Assembly (NCBI RefSeq): GCF_000143535.2
Contig: NC_037318.1
Location: forward strand, 1,240,001 to 1,304,000
DNA from: Botrytis cinerea B05.10
Lineage: Eukaryota > Ascomycota > Leotiomycetes > Helotiales > Sclerotiniaceae
DNA length: 64,000 bases
Reading direction: 5' to 3'
Numbering within the stretch: the first letter of the stretch is position 1; each line of letters begins with the position of its first letter. This document shows positions 55,450 through 64,000 of this stretch, one piece after another. A program made the translations under genes and the position numbers. Below the pieces are notes generated by a model. The model had not been told where the DNA came from. It searched no databases and saw only the letters and a program-made list of their open reading frames with translations.

Positions 55450-58309
55450 CTATGTCTCTGAAAGGATGGGTTTCGGTGTTTCGCCCCTGTTGTGCGCTTG
55501 GTTGATGGTGTTCGTCATGGCCTCGTCACTTACCCTTTTCCATTTAGCGTCCACCGACAGCCATTTTTCTTCAGCGTCACTATAAGCTTTTGAGTTTTGT
55601 CCATAATGCTTGACAATTTGTAGTACATTCTTCGTATAGTTGCATCGAGCTAAATCCCAATCGGCGCGAAGTTGACGACAAGTTTCTAAAGTAAAGATTC
55701 TTGGAAGATATGGTTCGGGTAGAACAGTGAGTGTTCCAGATTCATCGTGGGGTTCTGCAAGAGGACCTCCATTATCTTCAAATAGTTTCTTCAGATAAAT
55801 ACCAGACTTCTTGATACCCTTGACTTTCCACTGGGATTGGTTGATCGCTGATTGGGCATTTTGATAATCTTCGATACTTGGTGCTCCGTTTTCAACCGAT
55901 GGAGACGTAGGTCGCGAGGTCCAGTCTTGAATCAATGGATCATGGCTACCAGAACTTACAGAGAATAACCGAATCGCAATGTGTAGATATTGTGCGGAAC
56001 CCAACTCCTCTATTTCCGATGCCTTGTTGTGGTCATTAGAGAATAATAATATTAATGCTTGTCGAACAACCCCCTGAATACAAAGACTGTAGAAAGCTGA
56101 CAGCCACCAGAATCGGTTTCGCATGTTTTCTTTCAGGAATATAACTCGAGATAGTTCATCAAGGTACTGCTCTACTTGTAATTCGAGATCGCGTATACAA
56201 TCGACCTTACAAATAGACATTTCGCATGCTTCATGCGAATTTTCGAAGCCTCCCAATGTATTGACGTGTAGAGCTTCAATGCAAGTGCGAAGGCAGGTAA
56301 GTGAGTAAGCAATTAGTTGATTCTGCAAATTTATATGAGCTCGAGTTATAAGGAATGTAGAGTGCTACTACTTACACTATCAAAGCTTGCTTGATATATA
56401 GCTGCAGAATTCAGAAGTAATATAAAATCTTCTAGGGTCCCATTGTGTAATGTTATCCAGGGATGAACTGCTTTTTCTGCACTTTCACAGTTGAGAAGTC
56501 CCCAAAGTATAGTCAAAATGCAGTCATCAAGAGGATCCAACACAGCTGGTGCAGTCTCTTTGGATCTTTCTAAAAAAGATGATCTGTTTCGTTGCAGGCC
56601 AATGGCTAGCGGTCCATCAGTTGCCAAATTTTGAAGAAAGTGACTAATTTTTGTGGGGTTTGAAGTGCTCATAATCCCAGGACTTAAATTCTTTTCGCGA
56701 CGCTCCGAAATATCGAAGCGACATCGATTTGCAAAAAGCCATGGCTTGCACATTTCTGATACTGTAGATGGACTCGATGCTTGCATAGTTCTTGCAGGAC
56801 ATAGTGATATCGGAAGCATTTTGTTTTTGATATCGCCCCGTCTGCACCCAATACTGTGCCATGGTCCACCCCGCTTCCCTTTACATTGACTGCAACAGTT
56901 TTGTGCATCGCACTTTAGAGTGTTAGCTACTTGTTTTAGATACCTTGAGTACAGATTGAGTATGTGTTGGTGAATGGTAAAGTCGTGCACAGTAACACGA
57001 GCCAAACATCAAAGAAAAACATTCTTCGCATTTCTCTGGTGTCGCGACACACAGATCATGGCAATATTAACCGAATCATCATTCCTGGGAATAATCGCTG
57101 TGTAGATTTACCAAAGAACCCGATGAAAATGAAAGAAAATGATATAAGACCGTACCACAAAATGTTCTTCCTCTGAAGCGAAGGGAAATTAGATCGGTGG
57201 ACTTACTGGTTTTCGTAAAAACTTGCAGCGCCAACAAGCCCCTATAGCTTTCACAGCATTGGCTTTGGCACGTGTGGCAGAGTCTAAACGGCCCATACGA
57301 CGAGGCGACGATCCATAAGTAGTTGGCATACTCGAAAAACCGGGCGTCGAACTAAAAACCCCTTCTTGATAGCTTGATGGTGTATTGCCAAGGCTAGAAT
57401 CGCTTCGATTCCAATTAGGCTTGACAACAATGTCAATTCCTTGTGACTGTGAATTCTTTGATGGCACACTATGGGCCGAATCTACAGGACTAAGAGGTCG
57501 AGGCGTTGGTACGTCTAGCACCGCCACAGGAGCCGGAGGTGTGTCTCTCCATGCTGGTATATCGGTTATAGGGTTCTGAGTTCCGCTAGTAACTGGAGTG
57601 CCCGATACCAATTGAACACTTTCGCATAATTCATGTGAATCCTCAAAAGTACTATTGTCGAGTCGAATATCATCCAGCATGTTGGTGTCCGGGTCAAAGT
57701 CATATTGATCCACAATATTTACCAGATCAATCCATTCTGGCAATCTTTCGTCACCATCATGCTCGATGTGAAAGCCGTTTGTAGAGGTACCAAAGGTGCC
57801 GTTATCCAGATTCAAATCATTGAATAGCACGTTGGCAGATCGTTCATCTGAAAGTTCCATGCTTTGTGCAAATGCATCAGAATCACCGGAGAATTCAGGC
57901 AGTGGTGCTAAGAGATCTTGGTATGCGGAAATATCCACATCCATGTTTGAATCTCCAGTATCAAACATGAAGTCATGATAAGACGAACCTTGTAAATCAG
58001 TCTGATAATTGTCAAAATCGGGTAACTCCAAAGTATGAAGAGTCGAGTTTCGGGTGATAGTGACTTTGCGAGTATCATATGCATAGCGGAACCGAAAATC
58101 CAGCCGTTTGGACAGACATCGAGCAGTCTCGACTTGGCAATCTTCTGGCACATCGATGGTTATTTCATCCGCCGAGCTTTTTCTAAAGGTAACCAATTGA
58201 ACATAAATGGAAAGATTTGAATTTTTATTCATATCTATGAGAATTAGCATATATGAGTGGTCACTCTAGTAGATTTACCAATTCCGGAGGTATCTAAGAA
58301 GTCATCCAT
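55450..58309 (-). CDS. Zn2Cys6 transcription factor, zinc cluster split by an intron
   Basis: Four exons (58279-58309, 57207-58234, 56376-56912, 55450-56322) join to 822 residues. Introns are 44, 294 and 53 nt. Exon 2 ends GACWRCKFLRKP and exon 3 begins CDAQNCCSQCKG, which together give C344-x2-C347-x6-C354-x5-C360-x2-C363-x12-C376, a fitting Zn2Cys6 cluster with one spare cysteine (C359). This is what fixes the acceptor at 56913, an unusual AAG. The cluster lies in the middle of the protein rather than at the N-terminus; before it is a 340-residue acidic, Asp/Ser-rich region, after it helical segments (DDCILTILWGLLNCESAEKA). A mid-protein cluster followed by GC-R-RGD and LPISLCP-like sequence recurs in a leotiomycete regulator family as I recall it. 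Target genes unknown. Confidence 0.8.
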
Positions 58310-59249
58310 GATGAGGACGAATGATCGAGGGAGGCAGCTTGTATCTCATGAATATCAATCACGTGAGTGCAGACGCTCCTCATACGAAGAGTGAGGATTC
58401 TTTCTATTGAGGCAATCTAAGTCAATAACAATGATGACAATTGACTGTTGATAGAAAACAATAACTGACATGGAATCGGCAAGGGTGGTTCTACCCGATT
58501 CTTGGAGCGTATGACATTTAACGGCTAAGGTGCTTGATCTCCTTCGGTTGTGTGATCTCCTGAGGACCGCCTTGTTAAGGTTAAGGACCCAACTAAACAA
58601 CAGGAAATAGAATATTCAATTTGTATAATAAATTTGACAGTGAGTGTATATGAGAGTTTGTTATTGTAGACTGATTAAATTCTTTTAATGAAGATGTTTT
58701 GGATCTCACGAATTGTCAGGTAGGGATGCAGATATCAGCCCAAGGTAAGAAAGCGAAGGCGGTCCTAGAAATGGATATGTACCTTCCTACAATATGATTG
58801 GACATCGCATAGCTTCGGATGTCAATACTAGATTCATGATATAAAACAATAGAAACACACCACACAGGGCGACATTTTGTGACCTTGTGGTGCGGTTCTA
58901 GTATATAGACGGGGGTGATTTTAAAGAGAACTCCACAAAGACCGCCTTTTTATAGTCCAGTCTGACAGGAAGAAACAGAATTATTACCTACGGACCATCC
59001 CGCCTTCGGGGCCAGCCGCCACATTACACAGTTGTAATATGTTCATAAGTCTAAAGTTGGTGATGAGACCGCTTGCAAATATCTACCCTCTGAGTAGAAG
59101 ACCGCCTCCAGTCTACAGGTCACTATCCGCATGTGTGAGAGGTAAGATGGCTACAAAAGCAGCCCGTGGTGCATACCATCTTCTTATTTGTGCTTATTCT
59201 TTACAAATTTCAAACGAAATACTCTCCAACAACCTGCTTATCAATCGAT
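58310..59249. promoter_or_regulatory. Divergent upstream region
   Basis: A 940-base gap between the Zn2Cys6 start and the hypothetical gene at 59250. It includes several CGG/CCG and CCGCC motifs (58940-59010, 59095-59110), the half-sites used by Zn2Cys6 proteins, so autoregulation is possible. An unsupported minus-strand frame lies at 58355-58600. Confidence 0.4.
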
Positions 59250-60301
59250 ATGACGCAAAACAACCGAGTTCCTTATCATTTTTGCAAATATAATCAGAAC
59301 TTACCACGGCTCGACCAAGCTTCTCCAAGTTCTTTATATTCTCAAAGTCGACAGGAGGACTCCAATAGAGAAGAGAAAACATCACAGTTTATCTTTCCAA
59401 CAAATACCTGCGATTACCAATTAGATCCTGACGATGAGCTGGTCTCATCCCTTGATGTTGTTGGCTGCTCTACGAACCATTGTTGCTGGAATAGAAGTGC
59501 CAATGCCGAATTAAGTGACTATAGTATGAAGCCATATCTCACATTGGTATGCTGAGAATATGCCGAATCTAATGTATCAACAGATGAACATAGCATTGAA
59601 CAAGTTCAAGCATCAACATCGAGATTTCTCCTAGGGATAATCGGTATGCCGACCAATCTTGATGGACTCAGTTTCGTGGACTTCGAGCTTTTTGACTCCC
59701 AAAGCCAGGAATACGAAAATTCTGATGACCCCTGGCTCGAACCATCCATATCGATTGGCCGCCCAAAGCTTCACCTCAATGATTGCCAGAGCTGCAAGAC
59801 TTTCAATACATTTGATACACCAAGGAGTTCTGAAATGAGTTTGTCTCAGGTGGACCTTTGTTCACCTCCCCCAAACTCTGTTACTAGCTCCTGGAGTATG
59901 GGCAATGAATCCATGGCTTTGTTTCCCACGATCTATTCAGGAGACTATCTCGGAGCTTCAAACTCTGATTTTGTAGTCGGTGTTGGTCAGTGGATGTGTG
60001 GAACGATGGTCGAAGCGAATGATCTAGAAGATGAATCGAAGATTCTTCGAAACACAGATAACAACACTACTTCTCAACCTAGTCAAGCAACCGGTAGAAT
60101 AATAGACTGTTTCGAGCTCATTTTCTATGGAGACGAATGACGAAGGTAATACAGATATGGACATGTATTCTGTTTCACAACAAATAAACCACCACGCTGT
60201 ATGTTTCTCACACCGAGGCAAGAGTGCAGTCCTCGAGTAATGGGTAGGAGATATGTAACATCCCTGATGAAGATTTCGAAGAAAAACCACAGTCTGATTA
60301 A
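59250..60301 (+). CDS. Hypothetical acidic protein, four-exon model
   Basis: Unrecognised. My preferred model joins 59250-59523, 59635-60093, 60155-60198 and 60248-60301 to 276 residues, with introns of 111, 61 and 49 nt, all GT...AG and phase-consistent. It starts MTQNNRVPYHFCKYNQNLPR. The middle exon is acidic and rich in Ser/Asp/Pro (GLSFVDFELFDSQSQEYEN, PWLEPSISIGRPK), and the last two short exons encode DMDMYSVSQQINHHA and EICNIPDEDFEEKPQSD. Ignoring the last two introns, the frame ends at 60140 instead. No domain or signal peptide is seen; the composition is like a transactivation region. It is divergent from the Zn2Cys6 gene, with which it may be co-regulated. Confidence 0.5.
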
Positions 60302-60870
60302 GCACCAACTACCAAGACTTAACCTTAAAGTTTCATGCAGATTTTTAAGTCAAAGATCATCATCCATCTCGGGACCGAGGCTCACGTGATATTAAATATC
60401 GAACTCTCCTTTCACTCCCAAAGGAAAACATGATTTACTTTCCAGCTTCTTTTGCGGTTCAATTCTTAACTTTAAAAAATTTCTCATGGTGGTACAGTCA
60501 AATAGTCTTCTCACAATACGTAAATGTCCAAAAAAGCGTGTCTGTGATGGTTTGAATGAATGTGAATCTCAAGAAGGTCTTCCTATCAGGCAAATATATT
60601 TGCCTGGCCTCTCTATCTATATACGTATTTTGGCACAGCTGAGATGATTTATCATCTATTGCCTATCTCCGAATTCAATGCGCCCCATAAACCCCCACAA
60701 GAGTATGTCATGGTGCTTAGAATTAATAATGATCGTTGACTTCATATGAGCTATAAATACCCGAGTAGGACTGTAATAACTAAACATTCTACCCATCAAT
60801 CCAAAGCACCACCCTCATCATAGAACTATACTCAAAATCTCCAATCCCTCCCAAGAAATACAAAATCAAA
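60302..60870. other. Promoter region of the NmrA-like gene
   Basis: A 569-base gap. A TATA-like ctataaatac at 60750-60759, about 115 bases before the ATG, is well placed, and the leader is CA/TC-rich. No coding frame. Confidence 0.5.
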
Positions 60871-61824
60871 ATGCTCGCCCTCACAGGAACCACCGGCAAA
60901 ATAGGCAAAGCAGTCCTCCAGGCCCTCCTCTCGCGCTCCCTCATCTCCCCCTCCGAGCTCATCATCTGCACCTCTTCCAACCCCTCAGACGCTAAATTCA
61001 ACGACTTCAAATCTCAAGGTATCCAAGTGCGAAAATCAGACTACAATTCGCCATCTAGCATGAAGAGCGCTTTCGCCGGCGCCGACAAACTCCTCTTGAT
61101 TTCTACACCCCAAAATGATCTCGATTACAACGATGCTCCGCACGGACAAGGTCGTGAAAAACACCATTTTGCCGCGATCGATGCGGCGAGAGAGGCGGGC
61201 GTGAAACATATCGTTTATGCATCATTAGCGTTCGGATTGGAGAGCAAGACGGGAGTGATGCGCGCGCATTTGAGAACCGAAGCATATCTCAAGACGTTAA
61301 CCGATATCAAGTGGACGATTGTGAGAGAGGGGCTTTATCAGGAATCGTGGCCACTCTATGTCGGTTTCTACGACACGGCTGCGGATCCCCGCGAGGAATT
61401 GGTGGTTGCGGGAGATGGAGGATTGAGCATGATTAGTTTGGAGGATTTGGGGATTGCGAATGCATTGGTGTTGGCTGATACGTCGGGGAAGTATGATGGT
61501 CAATTGTTCTTCTTGAGTCCGAGGAAAACTGTCTCGATGACTGAGGTTTTGAAGATGGTATCTGAGATTAAGGGCAAGGAGATTAAATTGAAGATTGTGT
61601 CTGATCAGGAATATATCGATCATTATGCGGAGAAGGGATTCCCAAGAGCGATGTTGGAGTGGTGGGTTAGTAGCTATACTGCGCTTAGCGAAGGAGAGTG
61701 TGAAATCAAAGATGGAAAGTCGGATGAGTTGTTGGCGAGTGTTGGTGTAAAGCCTAAGGAGATGGAACAGACGGTTAAGGAGATGATGGCGGGAGGATTG
61801 AGAGGCCATGATAAGTTGACCTAA
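60871..61824 (+). CDS. NmrA-like NAD(P)-binding oxidoreductase
   Basis: Single exon, 317 residues, of the atypical short-chain dehydrogenase group that includes NmrA-like sensors and QOR2-type quinone oxidoreductases. The Rossmann motif is at the very start (MLALTGTTGKIGKAVLQAL, G-x-x-G-x-x-G). Further family features are ADKLLLISTPQND, HFAAIDAAREAGVKHIVYAS, and WTIVREGLYQESWP. The C-terminal half (SLEDLGIANALVLADTSG, SMTEVLKMVSEI) has the substrate-domain character of the family. No signal peptide, so cytosolic. The start is fixed because the nucleotide-binding motif begins at residue 1. The codons at the start are strongly C-rich compared with neighbours. Whether it is an enzyme or a redox sensor cannot be decided. 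Confidence 0.92.
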   Translation: MLALTGTTGKIGKAVLQALLSRSLISPSELIICTSSNPSDAKFNDFKSQGIQVRKSDYNSPSSMKSAFAGADKLLLISTPQNDLDYNDAPHGQGREKHHFAAIDAAREAGVKHIVYASLAFGLESKTGVMRAHLRTEAYLKTLTDIKWTIVREGLYQESWPLYVGFYDTAADPREELVVAGDGGLSMISLEDLGIANALVLADTSGKYDGQLFFLSPRKTVSMTEVLKMVSEIKGKEIKLKIVSDQEYIDHYAEKGFPRAMLEWWVSSYTALSEGECEIKDGKSDELLASVGVKPKEMEQTVKEMMAGGLRGHDKLT

Positions 61825-62713
61825 GGGAGAGAAACAGATTCTTTACTTGTGTATGATACCTAGCTGGTGTATTCTGATATAAAAGTCTATGTAATGGCCT
61901 TTCTTCATCGCAATCTGCACTTGAGATAGGCGGCGTTCTTACATGGATGGTGAAATGCAGTGAAGTAGGATCGATGAAGCGAAGAACTATTGAAAATATC
62001 AATATGCACTGGTTCATGGAGGCTTGTAACAATTCCACGAATCGAAGTTTTTTCTAAATCTCAGCGTCAGAATATCTATCCAGCTCATCCAGGTCCGATT
62101 GCATTAACATTATGTTAAACAATTCCACCTAATGATAGAATATAGGAAAGGAAGAAAGCCATCGTAAATTTTTGCATGCGTGTCCATGGACTACTACTAG
62201 GTTAGGATTCGGACTGGGAGAGTTTGATAATAATCAGAATGGTCATTCATATACACATTGAACGAGCAACCTTGATTCAACGTATCAAAACAAGAAAAGA
62301 TCATCACGAGTAGTTCGCAGTGCTAAATGGTTATGTCAGAACTTATTGCTGCAATGCAATGAATGAATGAAAGCTCTGTTTACAATGTATCCCCGTCTGT
62401 CCCATGTAAATGCAATCAATGCACCTCTTTACAGTGTGTGTTCCCATATATCTCATTCCTCTCATGTACCCCAATACTCCCATATTCCCCAGTACATCAT
62501 CTCAATGAGTGATCTGTAATCAATAAAAGCAAATGGGTATCTTATTGAAAACGCCGAATATGCTGCCCTCATGCCAACTCCAAATTGCTAGCAAATAGCT
62601 AAGAAATAACTTAAAGTATGCAAATGATTCCTTCATTGTACGTGCCATGAATACATGCCCCCTTCATTCAATGATGAGAATTATTCAAAGTCGGGTCGGA
62701 CACTGACGCGAGA
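61825..62713. other. Convergent intergenic region
   Basis: An 889-base AT-rich gap between the stops of the NmrA-like gene and the glycosylase gene, expected to hold both 3' ends. No supported feature. Confidence 0.5.
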
Positions 62714-64000
62714 TTAAGTGTTTGCTTCGACTTCAATGTCAGTCTCATCTTCTTCTTTGTCTTCCTCAAACTCCATATCATTTTCTGTATCAGCTTCAAG
62801 CTCTGCTTCCTCGTCACTGTCTTCAGAATTTCTCTTTCTCTTTTTAGAACCCTTGTCAACCTTCTTTACAACTTTCTTGACGACCGTCTTCTTGCCAGCT
62901 CTGAAACCTGGTTGCTTCTTGTCTCCAGTTCTGTTGACCAAGTGCTCAATTGGACAGACAGTGCTTTCCCAATCCGCAGAACCCTCTGATGTTGCAGCTC
63001 TACAGCGACCACATGTCTTTCCATGTCGGAGGAATAATTGATGGAGGGAATATTTCAAGTGATCAGGAATTCGAACTTCGCAGTGGCTGAAGGTTTGATC
63101 GCGGCTTGCTTTCTCTGGAACCCAGCCAAGCCACATACAATGACGCCAGACATGCGTGTCGACGGCAAAGCTGGGTCTTCCCAAGCAGAACAAAGCAACA
63201 CATGCTGCAGTTTTGACCCCAATACCTGGCAAATCCATCAGTACCCGCATGGCTGCTGGTTTATCCAATGTGTGGACATAGTCAAGTGAGAGCATGTTCT
63301 CTCGCAAGCTCTTGATTTCAGCTTCCTTTTGCTCTTTAGTCTCCAGAACCTTTCCGACAAATGGAACTGGAACATCGGTTTCAACCCCTTTTAGCAAAGC
63401 CTCTAGAAGGTCGGTATTTTTATCGAAAACCACTTGTAGAATTGCCTTGATATAACCTGCCTTGACCTTAGCAAGACCGCCCGACCTGATAGCCTCCTCA
63501 ACATCTTCCTTTGATGAAGCAAGTACGGCCTCCCATGAAACGCTGCCTGCACCCTTGCCAGACGTTCTTAATCCATACTCCGCCTTCAGACCTGCCATTG
63601 ATTTGTTGGCGTTGCCAGCGGTGGTAGCAGCGCTGAGAAGGGTTCTCATAGTCGCGTCGAGAACATCCGGAACCTCTCCACATCCAGTTACAGTCTCGGA
63701 GGGAGCTGGAACTGTACCTGGTGGCTTGACTTCACCATGCAGAGCAGTCAACAAGCTGTTGACCGTCTCGGCCTCTTGAGCAGTGGGCGAGATGTGATCA
63801 GGGAAAGGTGTTTCACCAAATACGATACCATAGTTCTTCTTCTTTGTCTTGACAGGCTTAGCTTGGGAGCTATTAGCCTCGGTGGATACGTCGACAACCT
63901 TCTTCTTGCGTGGCAATCTCTTTTTCTTGGGCTCTTCTTCCTTGATATCTCCAAGAAGATCAGGAATACCCGAATCGCCAAGATTAAGTGGCTTCTCCTC
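62714..64000 (-). CDS. Endonuclease III-like HhH-GPD DNA glycosylase (partial)
   Basis: HhH-GPD enzymes remove damaged bases in base-excision repair, in the nucleus or mitochondria. The frame is open from 62714 past the window edge, so the N-terminus is missing (at least 428 residues seen, no ATG needed inside the window: the first apparent start codon at 63916 is TTG). The helix-hairpin-helix LMDLPGIGVKTAACVALFCL is followed by FAVDTHVWR with the catalytic Asp. The Lys of GVKTAA is where bifunctional Endo III enzymes carry their lyase residue. Cysteines in TCGRC and VCPI may hold the iron-sulphur cluster, but spacing differs from the usual C-x6-C-x2-C-x5-C. Lys-rich segments at both ends (KKKRLPRKKK; KKTVVKKVVKKV) and a highly acidic C-terminus suggest nuclear location. 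Confidence 0.9.
   Translation of the reverse strand, partial: EEKPLNLGDSGIPDLLGDIKEEEPKKKRLPRKKKVVDVSTEANSSQAKPVKTKKKNYGIVFGETPFPDHISPTAQEAETVNSLLTALHGEVKPPGTVPAPSETVTGCGEVPDVLDATMRTLLSAATTAGNANKSMAGLKAEYGLRTSGKGAGSVSWEAVLASSKEDVEEAIRSGGLAKVKAGYIKAILQVVFDKNTDLLEALLKGVETDVPVPFVGKVLETKEQKEAEIKSLRENMLSLDYVHTLDKPAAMRVLMDLPGIGVKTAACVALFCLGRPSFAVDTHVWRHCMWLGWVPEKASRDQTFSHCEVRIPDHLKYSLHQLFLRHGKTCGRCRAATSEGSADWESTVCPIEHLVNRTGDKKQPGFRAGKKTVVKKVVKKVDKGSKKRKRNSEDSDEEAELEADTENDMEFEEDKEEDETDIEVEANT

Overview
The window looks like nuclear DNA of a filamentous ascomycete, most likely a leotiomycete of the Botrytis/Sclerotinia type. The reasons are short introns (mostly 44-90 nt) with GT...AG ends and CTAAC-like branch sites, fungal gene families (HET domain, Zn2Cys6, Lam16A-type GH16, NmrA-like), moderate AT content, and a retrotransposon relic mutated in the manner of repeat-induced point mutation (RIP). 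The close taxonomic placement is recollection of protein style, not a search result. I assembled 27 protein-coding models by joining open frames across GT/AG introns and checking that each total is a whole number of codons.

Layout. 1-3.9 kb: an extremely AT-rich, stop-riddled Ty1/Copia relic with recognisable zinc-knuckle, integrase and RNase H remnants but no reverse transcriptase. 4.0-8.7 kb: a hypothetical gene, the mRNA-export helicase SUB2 (minus) and the RNase P subunit RPR2 (plus). 10.5-14.6 kb: a secreted amidase and a TMEM19-like membrane protein, divergent. 14.9-23.5 kb: a 1240-residue coiled-coil protein with a 14-unit heptad array, a small TPR-like protein and a C2H2-ankyrin fusion with near-identical repeats. 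23.9-29.3 kb: a C2H2 regulator and a probably GPI-anchored GH16 glucanase. 31.3-38.1 kb: an accessory island holding a HET-domain gene and up to four small proteins that begin Met-Cys, three of them ending their cysteine-rich head with CPxC before a low-complexity tail. 39.1-41.4 kb: a FAT1-type acyl-CoA synthetase, followed by 3 kb without a convincing gene. 44.7-49.5 kb: a housekeeping block (RPL14, EGD2, ATP7) and an alpha/beta hydrolase. 50.5-54.0 kb: an F-box-like protein and the mitochondrial Mg channel MRS2. 55.4-64.0 kb: a Zn2Cys6 regulator whose zinc cluster is split by an intron, a lineage-type hypothetical gene, an NmrA-like oxidoreductase and an endonuclease III-like glycosylase cut by the window edge.

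The housekeeping genes (RNA export, tRNA processing, translation, nascent-chain handling, ATP synthase, Mg import, base-excision repair) do not form one pathway; the order is typical eukaryotic mosaic. The accessory genes are the interesting part: a HET gene next to a cluster of MC-type cysteine-rich proteins, and about 9 kb away a C2H2-ankyrin protein whose repeats look recently homogenised. These are features expected of recognition or conflict loci, but that reading is inference. No tRNA, rRNA, CRISPR array or complete transposon was found.
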